From Hygrophila difformis (Eukaryota; Streptophyta; Magnoliopsida; Lamiales; Acanthaceae), in the NCBI GenBank assembly GCA_030278955.1, contig JAOANR010000010.1, positions 14,367,086-14,431,085 of the forward strand: a stretch of 64,000 nucleotides of DNA. The letters run 5' to 3'. The position numbers and the translations under genes are program-made. The notes below the pieces were generated by a model. The model did no database searches and was not told where the DNA came from. It saw nothing but the letters and a program-made list of their open reading frames with translations. Below, piece by piece: positions 11,642 to 22,802 of the stretch (position 1 is the stretch's first letter; each line of letters starts with the position of its first letter).

Positions 11642-12973
11642 TAAGGTTTACATTAAATGGGTAGGTTTTTAAGCCCAATTAGAAGATCTATGATTAAATT
11701 TGAGCTAATTGGAGATGAATTAGAATGGACTTTTGTAAAAATTCAAGTTTAGCACAAACCCAACGATTCCATTTAATACTACATGTGGTGCTCAAACAAG
11801 TTTTTACGCATTATTAGTATGAATGAAACCCAAAATGCCTTGTTTGTGCTACTTTCGGTGCTTAACTGAGTTTTTGAAAACCATTTACGAAGAGTGGCAT
11901 CTAAATTCAGTTTTGTGCAAATTTTGTAGCAAAAATAAGGGTGTGATTTGCTTAATCGAAACATAATATTGCATCCATATTCCTATTCATCTGTTTAGTA
12001 AAACTACCCTAATTAGTTCTAATCATCCCCTATAATTATCTATGAAATTCTGTTCGTTTTCGTCAACCCCTCTATCAATTTATTTCAGTCTTTCTCTTAT
12101 TCTACTTAAATCACCACAGAAAGTCTTTTAGTTATTGATCACTCTAATTCTTATTTCGTCTCAGTTCAATTGCATAAGAATCATTTCAAATTACATATAA
12201 TGAAAATTATGCAAGAACCATTTTTATAATTTTTTAGTTGTAAGTAAAACATATAAACTAAAATAAAAGAAAATCAAACATATTAAGCAAAAGATATAAA
12301 TAACTATTACTAAGCATGCAAAGACAGTATGCGAATTCCCTTTCCTAATTAGCATTCAAAGACAAATGCATCATTTCCTAAATTAAAGCTCAAAATGGTG
12401 GGTGCACTTCCATGATCATGTCATTCATGAGTTATAAGGTCAAATTCCACATCTTTATACAACAGTTTAAATAAAGGCAATGCAATCATAGGAAAATTAT
12501 TGATAAACATTCTAAAATATCCAACATTTCCTTTAAAAAAAACTCAGTAAAGTTGTAATGTTGTCAAGAGGTGGAATTTAATCTCAAACTTTAGCTCTAG
12601 CATCCGTTCTCAACACTTGATGTAATGCAATTAATTAAAAGTCATCTAATTTATTAAGAAATACATACCTCAAGTGTGTTGGTAATACCTTTAAATAACG
12701 TGTAGGTGGCTTTTCAATCGAAGCTTGCCATTTGAAATCCTCAATTATATATGTTGCATGCACCTCGCCGCCATCCTCACACTTATTCTCTTGCAAATCT
12801 TTCTCTTTGTTTGATGAGAACTCAATATTATTTCATCTTTCAGGATCACACACTGATTTAGCTTGATTCCCTTGCACAACATAGAATAGCAAAAAGTTAT
12901 AACAATATTTAAAAAGTAGAAACAATATAAATATATTTAAATGAACTCAAAACAACATAATTTTCACAAAAAT

Positions 12974-12991
12974 TCCCCGGCAACGGCGCCA
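12974..12991 (-). promoter_or_regulatory. LARD primer binding site, complementary to tRNA-Asp 3' end
   Basis: The minus strand reads TGGCGCCGTTGCCGGGGA a few bases inside the 5' LTR. This is the complement of the 3' end of plant tRNA-Asp(GUC), an 18-base match from memory of the tRNA. It primes minus-strand cDNA synthesis and fixes the element's orientation. Confidence 0.88.
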
Positions 12992-12997
12992 AAAACT

Positions 12998-14987
12998 TGA
13001 TGAGTGATTTTCACCACTTATATTTTACCACAAGCGGATGGTTGTCATCAAGTAATAAAAACCGGTGAATACCGGGTCGAACCCAAGGGAATTCAGAATA
13101 TTAATTCATTCTGGAGAAAACTTAGTCATTTTAAGTTCATTAATAATATATATTATATTTTGAAAAGAGTTTGTTTAATTCTAATGGTGATTAAATTAAA
13201 ATTATAGCATTAAATTTAAAAATAAAGCAAGTTAAAAATTTAAAATAATAAAAATAAAGATAAGATATATGCTTGTAATGATTTAGAACATGCAATCTTT
13301 ATATAAAAGTGAAATTGCATAATGATTTAGCATTTCCCAATGTCTAAAAAGATCAATTTCAGCCGATTCAATAATTTTATAAAGATTAAAAATATGTCAA
13401 TTTCCTAATTTTCATAATTTGTAAAAACAGACTTCATGGAAGCAAATTAAATTATCTAACATTCTGCAATCATCAGTCTAGGCATAAATTTGAGTCTTTC
13501 CCAAGCATACAAATTTTCCTATTGTGATTAAACGACACATTTCATTTCCCAAATCAGCGTGTACATGCCAGAATCTATTTTAATGTGATTTATTCCCAAG
13601 ACCGGTACTAAAATCTAATTTCCACTTTTTATCTCCCGATTTAGCAAAGCAGAAATCATACAGATTAGATTCTAACATTTAATTATGCAGAATAGTGTAA
13701 ATAATCTAACAATTATGGTAAAATATCGATGAAACATGGTAAAATGGATTAAATTATTAATGTTAAGATGTAGACAGATTAGAATGATTTTCAGATTGCT
13801 AAAAGTAGAAATTGCAGATTGATCGATCAATTAAGATTTAGCAGATAAAAATATAAAACATCAGATTTTTGCCTAAATAGATTTATCGACCAAACTTATG
13901 CAGCAGATTAACAATCCTAATACAGATTCTAACATCTTTGCAGATTACTCCAAATTACAACATAAAACAGCGACATTTATATTACTCCCATAAAAGATAG
14001 ATTCGTACTTCAAAGTAATTCCGAACTCCCGTTCTAGAACACTTCTAACACGAACAACATAGAAATCCATTTACAAACATGAAAACAGTAGGAAATTATG
14101 TCTAAAAGCAAATCCTAAACATTACAAAGCGAGAAAAAAGGAAAACAACACCTAGAATGCGAAGAACACAGTCAGAGAAGACGCTCTGATCACTTCCTCC
14201 GGCATGGTTCGGTGTTATCGGCCTTCTTCTCCAAAGTTGGAGAACTTTTCTGTCGAGAATATTAGTCTGCTTTGAGTCTCCGATGAAGAGAACGGCGAAA
14301 AACCGCGTTTAAAACTGAGTTCGGGAGGTTAGAAAACTGCCCAACCGCGACTGTGGCGCAAAAAGTGGCGCTCGGGAGAGGTTTTCGGCGCCACCAAGAA
14401 GCTGCGGCGCATAACGACGATTTTCCAAATTTCTGTGTGCGGCGCATTTTTCGGCGCTCGGAGGCCAATTTAGGCGCCGCCAAGCACGTGCGGCGCATTC
14501 TGACAGTTTCTCCATTTTGACCTGCGGCGCATTTTGCGGCGCTCCGGAGCATATTTAGGCGCCACCCAGCTTATGCGGCGCATCCTGAAGCTTTTTCCAT
14601 CCGAAATTTTCCCAAGTGTTGATGCGGCGCCTGATGTGGCGCTCAGGGCTCGATGTGGGCGCCGACATGCCTATGCGGCGCATTCTGGGCACAGTCCAGT
14701 GTTGAAAAATCCGAACTTGACATCTTTTGTTCTCCGAACATCTTCTTTCTTCATTTTAATGCCTGAAACATCATTGCAATGTATTAGGTTTGCCAAAGTC
14801 TTATTAAAAACACATAAAAACATGGTAAATTTAACCTAAATAAGCCAAATCTAACCATGATCACTTCAAAAATAAAAACACATGAAATACACCTAAAAGT
14901 GCAATAAATTAAGGTAAAATGTACTCATTTTGGACATATTGTGGTACAATTCAAGCTTGTATAAGTGTGGTTTCACAGGGTGCATCA
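12998..14987 (-). repeat. LARD 5' LTR (1,990 bp)
   Basis: Partner of 6227-8210, with the same TGATG...CATCA ends and about 99.5% identity by eye. The right flank (CATTC, 14988-14992) repeats the left one. The minus-strand frame of the host Copia RNase H resumes immediately after it. Confidence 0.92.
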
Positions 14988-17032
14988 CATTCCAATTTTC
15001 TTCACGAGCTTCTCGAATGTTGCAGTCGACAATGCCTTAGTAAATAGATTCGCTAAAATTATTTTCTGATCGAATCTGTTGCACATCGATTTCACCATTC
15101 TTTTGAAGATCATGAGTGTAGAAGAATTTTGGTGAAATATGCTTCGTTCTATCTCCTTTGATATAACCCCCTTTCAACTGGGCTATACAAGACGAATTAT
15201 CCTCAAATAAAATTGTTGGGGGCATTTATGGTTCAAAGATTAACCCACAACTCTTCAATATATGTTGAGTGATTGATCTCAACCAAATACATTCTCGACT
15301 TGCCTCATGAAATGCTAATATTTCGGCGTGATTAGAAGAAGTAGCAGTTAGAGTCTGCTTCATTGACCTCCAAGAAATAGCAGTTCCACCACACGTAAAT
15401 ATATAGCCTGTTTGAGATTTGGCTTTGTGTGGATCTGACAAATAACCTGCATCGGCATAGCCGATTAACTCATGTAGAGAGCCTTTTGGATAAAATAACC
15501 CAAGGTCAACCGTTCCTTGGAGATAGCGAAAAATGTGCTTTATGCCATTCCAATGTCGTTGAGTAGGGCAAGAACTGAATCTTGCGAGTAAATGGACTGC
15601 AAACGCGATATCAGATCGCGTGCTATTTGCAAGATACATTAAAGTGCCAATTGCGCTTAAATATGGCATTTCTGGGTCAAGTTGCTCTTCATCATTTCTT
15701 TTTGGCCTAAATAGATCCTTCACAGGATCAAGTGCCCGAACGACCATTGGATTGCTTAGCGGATGAGCATAATCCATTCGAAATTGCTTTAATACCTTTT
15801 GGGTATAAGCTGATTGATGAACAAATATGCCCTTTTCAAAATACTCAATCTGTAAACCAAGGCAGAATTTCGTTTTACCGAAATCCTTGATTTCGAACTC
15901 CTTTTTCAGATATTTAACAGCCTTTTCCAGCTCTTTAGGTTCCAATTAAATTTAAATCGTCAACATAGACAGCGACGATTACAAATTCTGACTCATTTTT
16001 CTTTATAAATACGCAAGGGCAGATAGGGTCATTTGTATAACCTTCCTTTATCAGACTTTCACTGAGGCAGTTATATCACATTCGACCAGATTGCTTGAGC
16101 CCATACAACGATTTTTGCAATTTGATGGAATAAGTATCTCTGGGTTTTGAGTTGCAAGACTCAGGTAACTTAAACCCTTCAGGTATTTTCATATAAATAT
16201 CATTTTCCAATGAGCCATATAAATATGCAGTAACAACATCCATCAGCCTCATTTCAAGATTTTCTCGTACTGCTAGGCTCATTAGATACCTGAATATTAT
16301 TCCATCCATAACTGAGGAATATGTTTCCTCAAAATCAATTTCCAGTCTTTGGGAAAAACCTTGGGCTACAAGCCTTGCCTTATATTTGGCAATTTCATTA
16401 TTTTCATTTCTTTTCCTCACAAACACCCATCTGTAGCCAACAGGCTTTACATTTTTCGGTGTTTGGACAATAGGGCCGAATACTTTTCGTTTATTCAGTG
16501 AATCTAGTTCAGACTGAATCGCATCTTTCCATTTTGGCCAATCATTTCTTTTCCGACATTCTTCAACTGATCTTGGTTCAGGATTCTCGTTATTTTCCAT
16601 TACATCGAGTGCAACGTTGTATGCAAAAGCATTATCAACGTTTGTTTCTTTTCGGTTCCAATATATTCCAGTATTAATATAATTGAAAGAAGTTTCAATA
16701 ACTTCATTTTCATCTGGGTGAATATTTTCAGGTTCAACCTTTTCAGCGGTTGAATCAATTTCTCCTTCGGGAGTATCATCGGTGATTGATTTATCACCCA
16801 TGTGGATAATTTTCCTCTTTCGTGGATTTTTATCCTTGGAACCCAAAGGCCTACCACGCTTCAGGCGTGCAGTAGGTTGATTTGCACTCGGAATTTGCCC
16901 TTTTGGGACATTTATATTAGCTGGTGCATTTGCTACTGCAATATATGATTTTGTGACTTTGGCAACATCATTAAAAGCATCGGGTAATTGATTTGCAATT
17001 CCCTGCAAATGCACAATTCTTTCAACTTCACA
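14988..17032 (-). pseudogene. Host Copia pol, 3' half: RT and RNase H, broken
   Basis: On the minus strand the frame resumes after the inserted LTR fragment with the linker HLQGIANQLPDAF (about 17010). It continues into RT with KARLVAQGFSQ (about 16380) and KLQKSLYGLKQS (about 16100-16135). The catalytic YVDD is intact near 15960, between two interrupted frames. RNase H follows with YADAGY (about 15455) and HAEILAFHEA (about 15320). Stops or shifts lie near 16076, 15945 and 15226. The last codons (LVKKIGM) continue across the LARD insertion into 6226 and leftwards. The product would copy and degrade element RNA; this copy is inactive. Confidence 0.88.
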
Positions 17033-17473
17033 TATTCTTTATATTGAAGACATTCAAAGGGAGAGTGTCATAAATGTTGACAATTTTACTCACATGGATT
17101 GTTGAACGTCTTCATTACAATACACCAAAGCAATTCCTCTACAAGTGTCGGTAGAGTGATTTTATTTGCTTATATATACACCATTGTAATACTCCCATTG
17201 AGATAAGAAAACAAGTTACAATAATTGATTTCTCTCGTTTCCATTTTCTCTCTCACACTCTCTCTATTCCTCTAAATTATTTCTCTTCAATTATCACTGC
17301 TTCCCTTATCTCTCTTTCTTGTATTTATTGTTCAACTTGAGGCTCAATCATCACTGCTTCCCTTATCTCTCTTTCTTGTATTTCTTGTTCAACTTGAGGC
17401 TTCCCTTATCTCTCTTTCTTGTATTTCTTGTTCAACTTGAGCAGTGGCCATATATATATAGTAATTCACAACA
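17033..17473 (+). mobile_element. LTR plus polypurine-tract fragment of the same Copia family, inverted inside its pol
   Basis: From about 17033 the plus strand carries the end of the internal region (TATTCTTTATATTGAAGACA), the purine tract AAAGGGAGAG and then a full LTR, 17066-17473 (TGTCATAAATG...ATTCACAACA, 408 bp). It has three copies of the 43-bp unit. The orientation is opposite to the host. The pol frame is cut between PRTS (17474 side) and CEVERIVHLQ (17032 side), so a piece lacking the 5' part of an element has entered the gene. No target-site duplication was found. Confidence 0.8.
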
Positions 17474-18884
17474 CTTGTACGAGGATCAAGGAAATCAAAT
17501 GGACTTTGCCAATATATTTCATTTGTGAGTTGATCATTTCCTCCCTCTAATGTCAGGAATTGAGTTTCATCAAAATGACAGTCTGCAAATCTTGCAGTAA
17601 ATAAATCACCCATTTTTGGCTCAATATAATTGATAATCGAGGATGATTTATACCCGACATATATGCCCAACCTTCTTTGAGGTCCCATTTTCGTACGTTG
17701 TGGTGGCGCAATTGGTACATAAACCGCACACCTAAAAATTCGCAAGTGTGATATATTGGGCTCCTTTCCAAACACAATTTGTGTAGGGGAGTAGCTATCA
17801 TAGTTTGTCGGCCTTATTTTCACAAGTGTTGTTGCATGCAATATAGCATGTCCCCAAGTAGAAACAGGGAGTTTTGATTTCATTAACAAGGGCCTTGCAA
17901 TTAATTGCAATCGTTTAATAAATGATTATGCCATACTATTTTGCGTGTGCACACGAGGCACAGGATGTTCAACAGTAATTCCAATCGACATGCAGAAATC
18001 ATCAAATGCATGTGATGTATATTCTCCAGCATTATCAAGGCGTATTTTCTTTATCGGATGATCTGGAAACTGTGCTCGCAATTTTATAATTTGTGCAAGT
18101 AATCTTGCGAATGCCAAATTGCGAGTTGATAATAAACAAACGTGTGACCAGCATGATGACGCATCAATTAGTACCATAAAGTACTTGAAAGTTCCACACG
18201 GTGGATCAATAGGTCCACATATATCGCCTTGAATTCTTTCTAGGAATGTAGGGGATTCAATTCCCACTTTACTGGAGATGGTCTGGTTATCAATTTCCAT
18301 TGTGAACAGGTTGCACAATTGAACTCATTTGGGTTCAATATCATTTGCCTTTTCAATGTATGGCCATTTGAATTTTCAATAATTTGTCTCAGCATTACAC
18401 TGCCAGGATGCCCAAGTCTATCGTGCCAGGTAATAAATTCACTAATAGCTTTCAAGCCTACTAGGTTATGTATTTCTGCGGCACATATTTTTGTATAGTA
18501 TAAGCCAGAGGAGTAACATGACAATTTTTCATTCACAAATTTTTTGCCATTTTCAATTCGAGTTATCAAAAGATACTCGTGATCTGCCTCTTTTGAAGTT
18601 TCAATGTAATATCCATTTTTTCGAATATCATTGAAGCTCAGTAAATTTCTTTGAGCTTTTCGTGAGAACAAGGCATTTTCAATCGCCATTTTTGTCCCTT
18701 CAGGGAGAAATATAACAGCTCTACCGGAGCCTTCAATGCATTTTGCATTACCGCTTATAGTTTTCACTGCGGTCTTTTCCAATTTTAAATTGGAGAAATA
18801 GATTTTGCTTTTCAAAATGCTATGTGTTGTAGCACTGTCAATGAGGCAGATATCATCTCCGACTTTTGAATTTCCAGCATCCAT
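17474..18884 (-). pseudogene. Host Copia protease and integrase, broken
   Basis: The protease active site reads DSATTH at about 18830. The pre-integrase zinc region follows (WHDRLGHPGS...CATC, about 18430-18310). The integrase core shows Asp in GDICGP (about 18220) and Asp in RLDNAGEYTS (about 18030). Where Copia integrases have QNGLAE the frame reads QNSMA then a TAA stop at 17926-17928, so the catalytic Glu codon itself is now a stop (GAA to TAA). The frame then continues (SFIKRLQ...) to PRTS at 17474, where the inverted LTR fragment intervenes. There is also a frameshift near 18240-18318. Confidence 0.85.
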
Positions 18885-18899
18885 TTCTTTACAAGAATA

Positions 18900-19190
18900 T
18901 AAGAAAGTTATTAAAAATCAGCAATATAAATATTATTAATGCAAAATATATTTATATTATACATGGATAATAAAAAGGAAGTACAAGATATCATTATTTA
19001 TATTAAACAGGAATTATAAAAGATAAGTACAGAATATATATAGCTATATAATATATTATTTAGTAACAGTATCTGGCTCAACAAAATCATCAGCTTCCAG
19101 GTGTGTGATATTATCATTTAATATATCATTATAAGTATCATCGTGGGCATTAGGGTGTGCTTCAACACCTTGTCTTTCTTTTCGTTTCGA
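18900..19190 (-). other. AT-rich gag-pol linker of the host Copia element
   Basis: Degenerate sequence lies between the zinc knuckle region and the protease, with stops in all minus-strand frames. I see nothing else in it. Confidence 0.5.
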
Positions 19191-20088
19191 GGTCTAATAC
19201 AGTTCATCTAAGTGTTTAGCTGTGTGGCATATCTGAGCCGGATGGCCTTTAGTTCCATAACGATCACAGATTTCATCATTTTGTTTGTGCTTTCTTGCAT
19301 AATTTCTTTGTTGTGGTTTGTAAGGCCTTCTGGTATCATATCTGCGATTTTGCTCAGAGCCTTATTTCGATAATTATTTTGACGAGATGATTCACCTCTG
19401 CCTCGATTGTGATACCGATTTTGGCCACGATCATCATTTTAATTTTTAAAGTGCCCATGATCACGCACATATTTCGCTGATTGAGCCGCGTTCACTTCAG
19501 GGAACGGTTTTGCACCTGCGGGCCTAGATTCATGATTTCTCAACAGCAATAGGCTGTTTTGTTCAGCCAATAATAAGCAGGTGATAAGATCAGAATATCT
19601 TTGGAAATCTTTTTGACGGTATTGCTCACTCAATACTGAGTTTTTAGCATGAAACGTAGAATACGTTTTTTCAAGCATTTCTTCTTCAAAAATCTTTTGC
19701 CCACATAATTGCAATTGGGCCGTAATTTTGAACACAGCGGAATTATATTCCCGGACTGTTTTGAAATCCTGAAGCCTCAAGTTTTGACATTCATCACGTG
19801 CTTTTGGAAGCACCGTCTTTTTAAGGTTATCATATCTTTCTTTCAGCTTTTCCCACAACGTCAGTGGGGATTCCAGAGTCACATACTCCATTTTCAGTGC
19901 CTCTTCGATATGATGGCACAGAAAATCATGGCTTTTGCCTGATTTTGATTGCTGGGATTTTTCCCTTCAGCAATAATATCTTCCAGACCCATTGAAGTAA
20001 GATGCATTTTCACATCTCGGGCCCAGAACATATAATTGCTTCCTTCAACGGTTAAGGGAGCAAATTCCTGTTTTGCAAGGTTAGCCAT
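19191..20088 (-). pseudogene. Host Copia gag, broken
   Basis: It starts on the minus strand at ATG 20088 (MANLAKQEF), the usual start of this Copia gag type. It runs through the region that packs element RNA (TLWEKLKERYDN near 19865; NLRLQDFKTVREYNSAVF near 19775). A frameshift separates 19894 from 19891, and the frame breaks again near 19439. The zinc knuckle near 19215-19280 reads C-x2-Y-x4-H-x4-C, so its second Cys is lost. Confidence 0.82.
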
Positions 20089-20154
20089 AATCTTATTGAA
20101 AATTTTGGAATAAAAATTATACCTCAAATTCTGGCAACTCGGGCAGAGTCTCCT

Positions 20155-20167
20155 AATGCTGATAACG
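20155..20167 (-). promoter_or_regulatory. Host Copia primer binding site (initiator-Met type, short)
   Basis: On the minus strand CGTTATCAGCATT lies directly inside the LTR end (ATTCACAATA). Copia elements of this kind prime on part of initiator tRNA-Met. It fixes 20168 as the inner LTR edge. Confidence 0.6.
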
Positions 20168-20198
20168 TATTGTGAATTCCTATATATATATATATATA
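20168..20198 (-). repeat. 5' LTR of host Copia, inner piece (split by the Helitron)
   Basis: TATTGTGAATT plus a TA tract matches the end of the 3' LTR at 5711. The LTR stops in the TA tract at 20198 and resumes at 36164 with TATATATATATGGCCACTG. Both pieces together give about 429 bp. Confidence 0.8.
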
Positions 20199-20264
20199 TC
20201 TATAATATATATATGTTAAACGGAATCCAGCTACAGTTGTGGAATCTAGCTACAATTGTAGCTT

Positions 20265-21190
20265 ATGAACAGTAACCGGGTCTGGAGTGTTGCCCGACCC
20301 GCGTTGCATTCGCCAGCAAAAGCCTTCGTTCTTTTTTCTGTTCCTTCGCCTTTCCTTCTCTTTTTCCATTCCTCTGCCTGTTCTTCCTGCCGGTTGCCTC
20401 TTCTCCTTGCCAACTCTCGCCCTCGCTTTGCCGGCCTCCTATTCCCTTCGCCCCTACTGTCGCTTCGCCGCTGTCGTCCTTCGATTCATCCCCCTTTCCG
20501 AGAACGCTTCACCTCACTTCAGTAAAACACGAAATTGGGTGCCCTAATTTGCTGATCAGGCCTGTGGTGCCATTTTCTAGCCCCACCATCCCCATTGCCC
20601 GTTGAAGCCTGTGCTGCCATTTTCCACTGTCGGATCCTTGCCCACAATTCTCGAGCCGATTTCTTCTTTCAGGTCGCCTTTTTTCCTTGTCCTTCGCTCG
20701 CCCTCGCTGCTCTCGCAATTTCATTCAGCCCTAATTCTCCATCTCCAGCTCCAAGACTCTCTTCTCCGCTCTCTCGCCCAGCCACCGCGCTACCGTCCCT
20801 GCAATGCTGCTTACCCGCTCGCCCCCTGCACGCCCACTCCACCACCCCGTTGGAAATCACCAAATCTACGCCGTTCAGCAGTGGGTTCACTCCCAGGCTA
20901 ACGTTTTCGCCATCATCCTCTGTCTGCCGCATGCCGTTCGCCGCGCCTCATCGTCGGCCTCCAGTCTCCATCGTGCATGGTCCGCGGCCTCCAGCCTCTC
21001 CACTGCGACCGGCAGAGGGTTTCCATTGTGGGGCAATTTATTCGCCCTGGCTTTGTTTCTTGGCACCCGCTGCTCGAATTTCCCATGACGATAAAAAAAA
21101 AGGTACTTCTTTTATCTCTTCCCTTTTTCAATTCTTGGTTTCTGATTGCATTTTGTGTCCCGATCTCGAGTTTGTGGGGTGAATGATTTC
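20265..21190. other. GC/CT-rich segment in the Helitron, probably captured 5' gene sequence
   Basis: The stretch is markedly richer in C and G than its surroundings and has overlapping open frames on both strands, none of which I recognise. Near 21100 there is AAAAAAGGTACTTC followed by a T-rich stretch that looks like a plant intron start. It could be the 5' leader and first exon of a captured gene. No function is claimed. Confidence 0.35.
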
Positions 21191-21971
21191 GAAATTTGTT
21201 TAACAAATTAGTGGAAATTATATAGCTCAATTTGACAATTTCAGTTGTTGGCAATTTTTTTTTGGGATCTTACAGTTCTTGTTCTGAGTTGAACTTGTTC
21301 TTTGGTGTAAATGTTAATATGCGCCTGGATTGATTTGTTGTTTCTTTAAGTAACCTCCGTGGTATATATTCCGCAGCCTTCTTGTTGTTGGTAGGTTTGA
21401 TATAGCGGACTTTCGGTATAATAAGTGGATTGATAATGAATTTTAGGTTTGGTTGCTTTGTATTCATTGTCTGAAACATAGTTTTGACAAATGCTTTTAC
21501 AATTCAGTTTCTGCGGCTACTCTGCAAAAAAGGAAAAAAAAAAAAAACTCATTGCAGTTTGTTGGTTTCTCATGTTCCCTGCTGGCAGTATTAATCTAGG
21601 GGCATCTATTGTATTAGATAAGAAAAGGCAATATGCTTCTTAATTGTTCCATTATGTTCGTAGGTAAAAAAGACTCATTGGAGTCATTCAAAATCAATGA
21701 AAGTTCCTGAGACTAAGTTTGGTCCGGAGGTAATGACTGTTCCAACTAGCTTTATTTGTTTGTTTGTGTTTTTTGTTCTTTTTCTATTTCTTTTTCTGCA
21801 CTTTCCAATCGCCGCCACAAAATTTCTATCTGACCAGAAAATAAGGGAAGAATAGGAAGAGATCGAGCTTGGGAACTGCCGCACGGCCCCCTGCAACTGA
21901 CAGCAGCCGCCTGCTCCTCGCTCCGCTGCCGTCTAGTGTTTAGGGTTTAGGGTCCCATTGCGCGCGTTTAG
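21191..21971. other. Helitron spacer of intron-like T-rich sequence
   Basis: T-rich sequence with possible exon borders (a segment of about 70 bp at 21665-21730 between a GTAG-type acceptor and a GTAATG donor). A doubled telomere-like TTTAGGG motif lies near 21939-21953, just before the transketolase piece. No product is recognised. Confidence 0.35.
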
Positions 21972-22102
21972 TTATATGAGGTGATGCAGTACAACCCTAA
22001 GAATCCTTTTCTGGTTCAATTTCGATCTTTTTGTGCTGTCCGCTGGGCATGGATGTATGCTGCACTACGCCCTTCATCTCGCTGGATACAATTCTGTCAA
22101 GT
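21972..22102 (+). pseudogene. Transketolase fragment, upstream exon (captured)
   Basis: The plus strand encodes [12 protein letters not shown], then after a 1-bp insertion in a T run (about 22008-22011) [20 protein letters not shown] and NSVK. This is the conserved N-terminal thiamine-diphosphate region of plant plastid transketolase, including the SAGHG motif. Transketolase moves two-carbon units in the Calvin cycle and pentose phosphate pathway. The frameshift and isolation from the rest of the gene make it non-functional. The expected GT donor after the last codon is not clean (AAGTTC). Confidence 0.85.
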
Positions 22103-22802
22103 TCAATTCCGGGGGTTTTAATATATTCTTCATCTGTTGTTTTGTTTCTTCTGCTCAATATGTATGTTTCCATCTTCTCCATTGTCCCTGGATTTTACGT
22201 GTTTTTCATTTGTTTTGAGTATTGAGATTGAATCTTTCTTTATTGCATGATTATTGAAAATTGGATTCACATAGAATGATTTTATACAGTAGGTTTGTGA
22301 ACTTTTCTTTGGCATTTTATTTTAATTAGAAGATGGATTATTGTAGTTTCATCTTGATTTGATCATTTATTATTCTATTAGAATGTTTTTATTGTGTTCC
22401 TGACACTTCTTGTTATCAATCTAATCTACTCTATGCATGTGGGAGTTGGATTCCATGTCTAGATTTTTTTTGTTGTTTGTCATGCTCATTTCATTCCATT
22501 CCATTCATGGTATTCTAACCAGAAAATTTATACTTCCTCCGTCTCACCATTTTTGTTACGTATGAGTTTTTGGCACTATTCACTATTTAACTTTGATTCG
22601 AATTTTTATCATAGCTATGTAAGAAAAAATATAGTCAAGTGAGATCTTGTTAGATTCGTCTAATCTTGTAGTTTTAGACAATCAAATTTTTATGACTTTT
22701 CTTTGTACACAATTTAAGTTATTAACCGTTAAAAATGTGTCTCGACATACGTGTCGAAGGCCTCTGTAACAAAAACAATGAGATAGAGGAAGTATTGTAT
22801 AG
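22103..22802 (+). other. Captured transketolase intron carrying a Stowaway MITE
   Basis: T-rich, non-coding sequence lies between the two transketolase exon pieces and ends in TATAG directly before GAAGAGGATTTG. That matches a 3' splice site in codon phase 0. Its presence shows the gene was copied as genomic DNA and not from mRNA. A Stowaway element (22533-22792) lies close to the 3' splice site. Confidence 0.7.
22533..22792. mobile_element. Stowaway-like MITE
   Basis: Inverted ends CTTCCTCCGTCTCACC and the complementary ATGAGATAGAGGAAG are flanked by TA dinucleotides (22531-22532 and 22793-22794). The size is 260 bp with no coding. This is the Tc1/mariner-type MITE signature. Confidence 0.82.

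Larger units (their letters stand above)
8211..12997 (-). other. Non-coding interior of the LARD
   Basis: There is no coding domain in about 4.8 kb. On the plus strand the motif ATCCTCACACTTA occurs four times (8213, 9728, 10309, 12773); on the element's own strand this is a purine-rich TAAGTGTGAGGAT tract. Three copies sit beside an inverted repeat: about 8226-8250 (ATTGCTC/GAGCAAT), 9734-9767 and 10313-10350. The copy at 8213 is the functional polypurine tract position. Long ATT microsatellites lie within 11381-11641. Confidence 0.7.
6227..14987 (-). mobile_element. LARD: large non-autonomous LTR retrotransposon (Athila/Gypsy-like signals), minus strand
   Basis: Two near-identical long terminal repeats (6227-8210 and 12998-14987) with TGATG...CATCA ends bound a 4.8-kb AT-rich interior. 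Perfect 5-bp repeats CATTC lie outside (6222-6226 and 14988-14992). The minus strand carries a primer site for tRNA-Asp next to the right LTR and a purine-rich tract preceded by a hairpin next to the left LTR. No gag or pol domain was found in any frame, so it must have used proteins from a related element. tRNA-Asp priming and a hairpin followed by TTAAG...G-rich tract are typical of Athila-type Gypsy elements; the lineage is an inference. Confidence 0.9.

Noticed and set aside
20265..21182. Several overlapping ORFs of 70-195 codons
   Set aside because: Composition of C-rich sequence explains them; no motif or consistent frame supports a protein.
21939..21953. Telomere repeat remnant (TTTAGGG twice)
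   Set aside because: Two units are too few; such motifs also occur as short promoter boxes.
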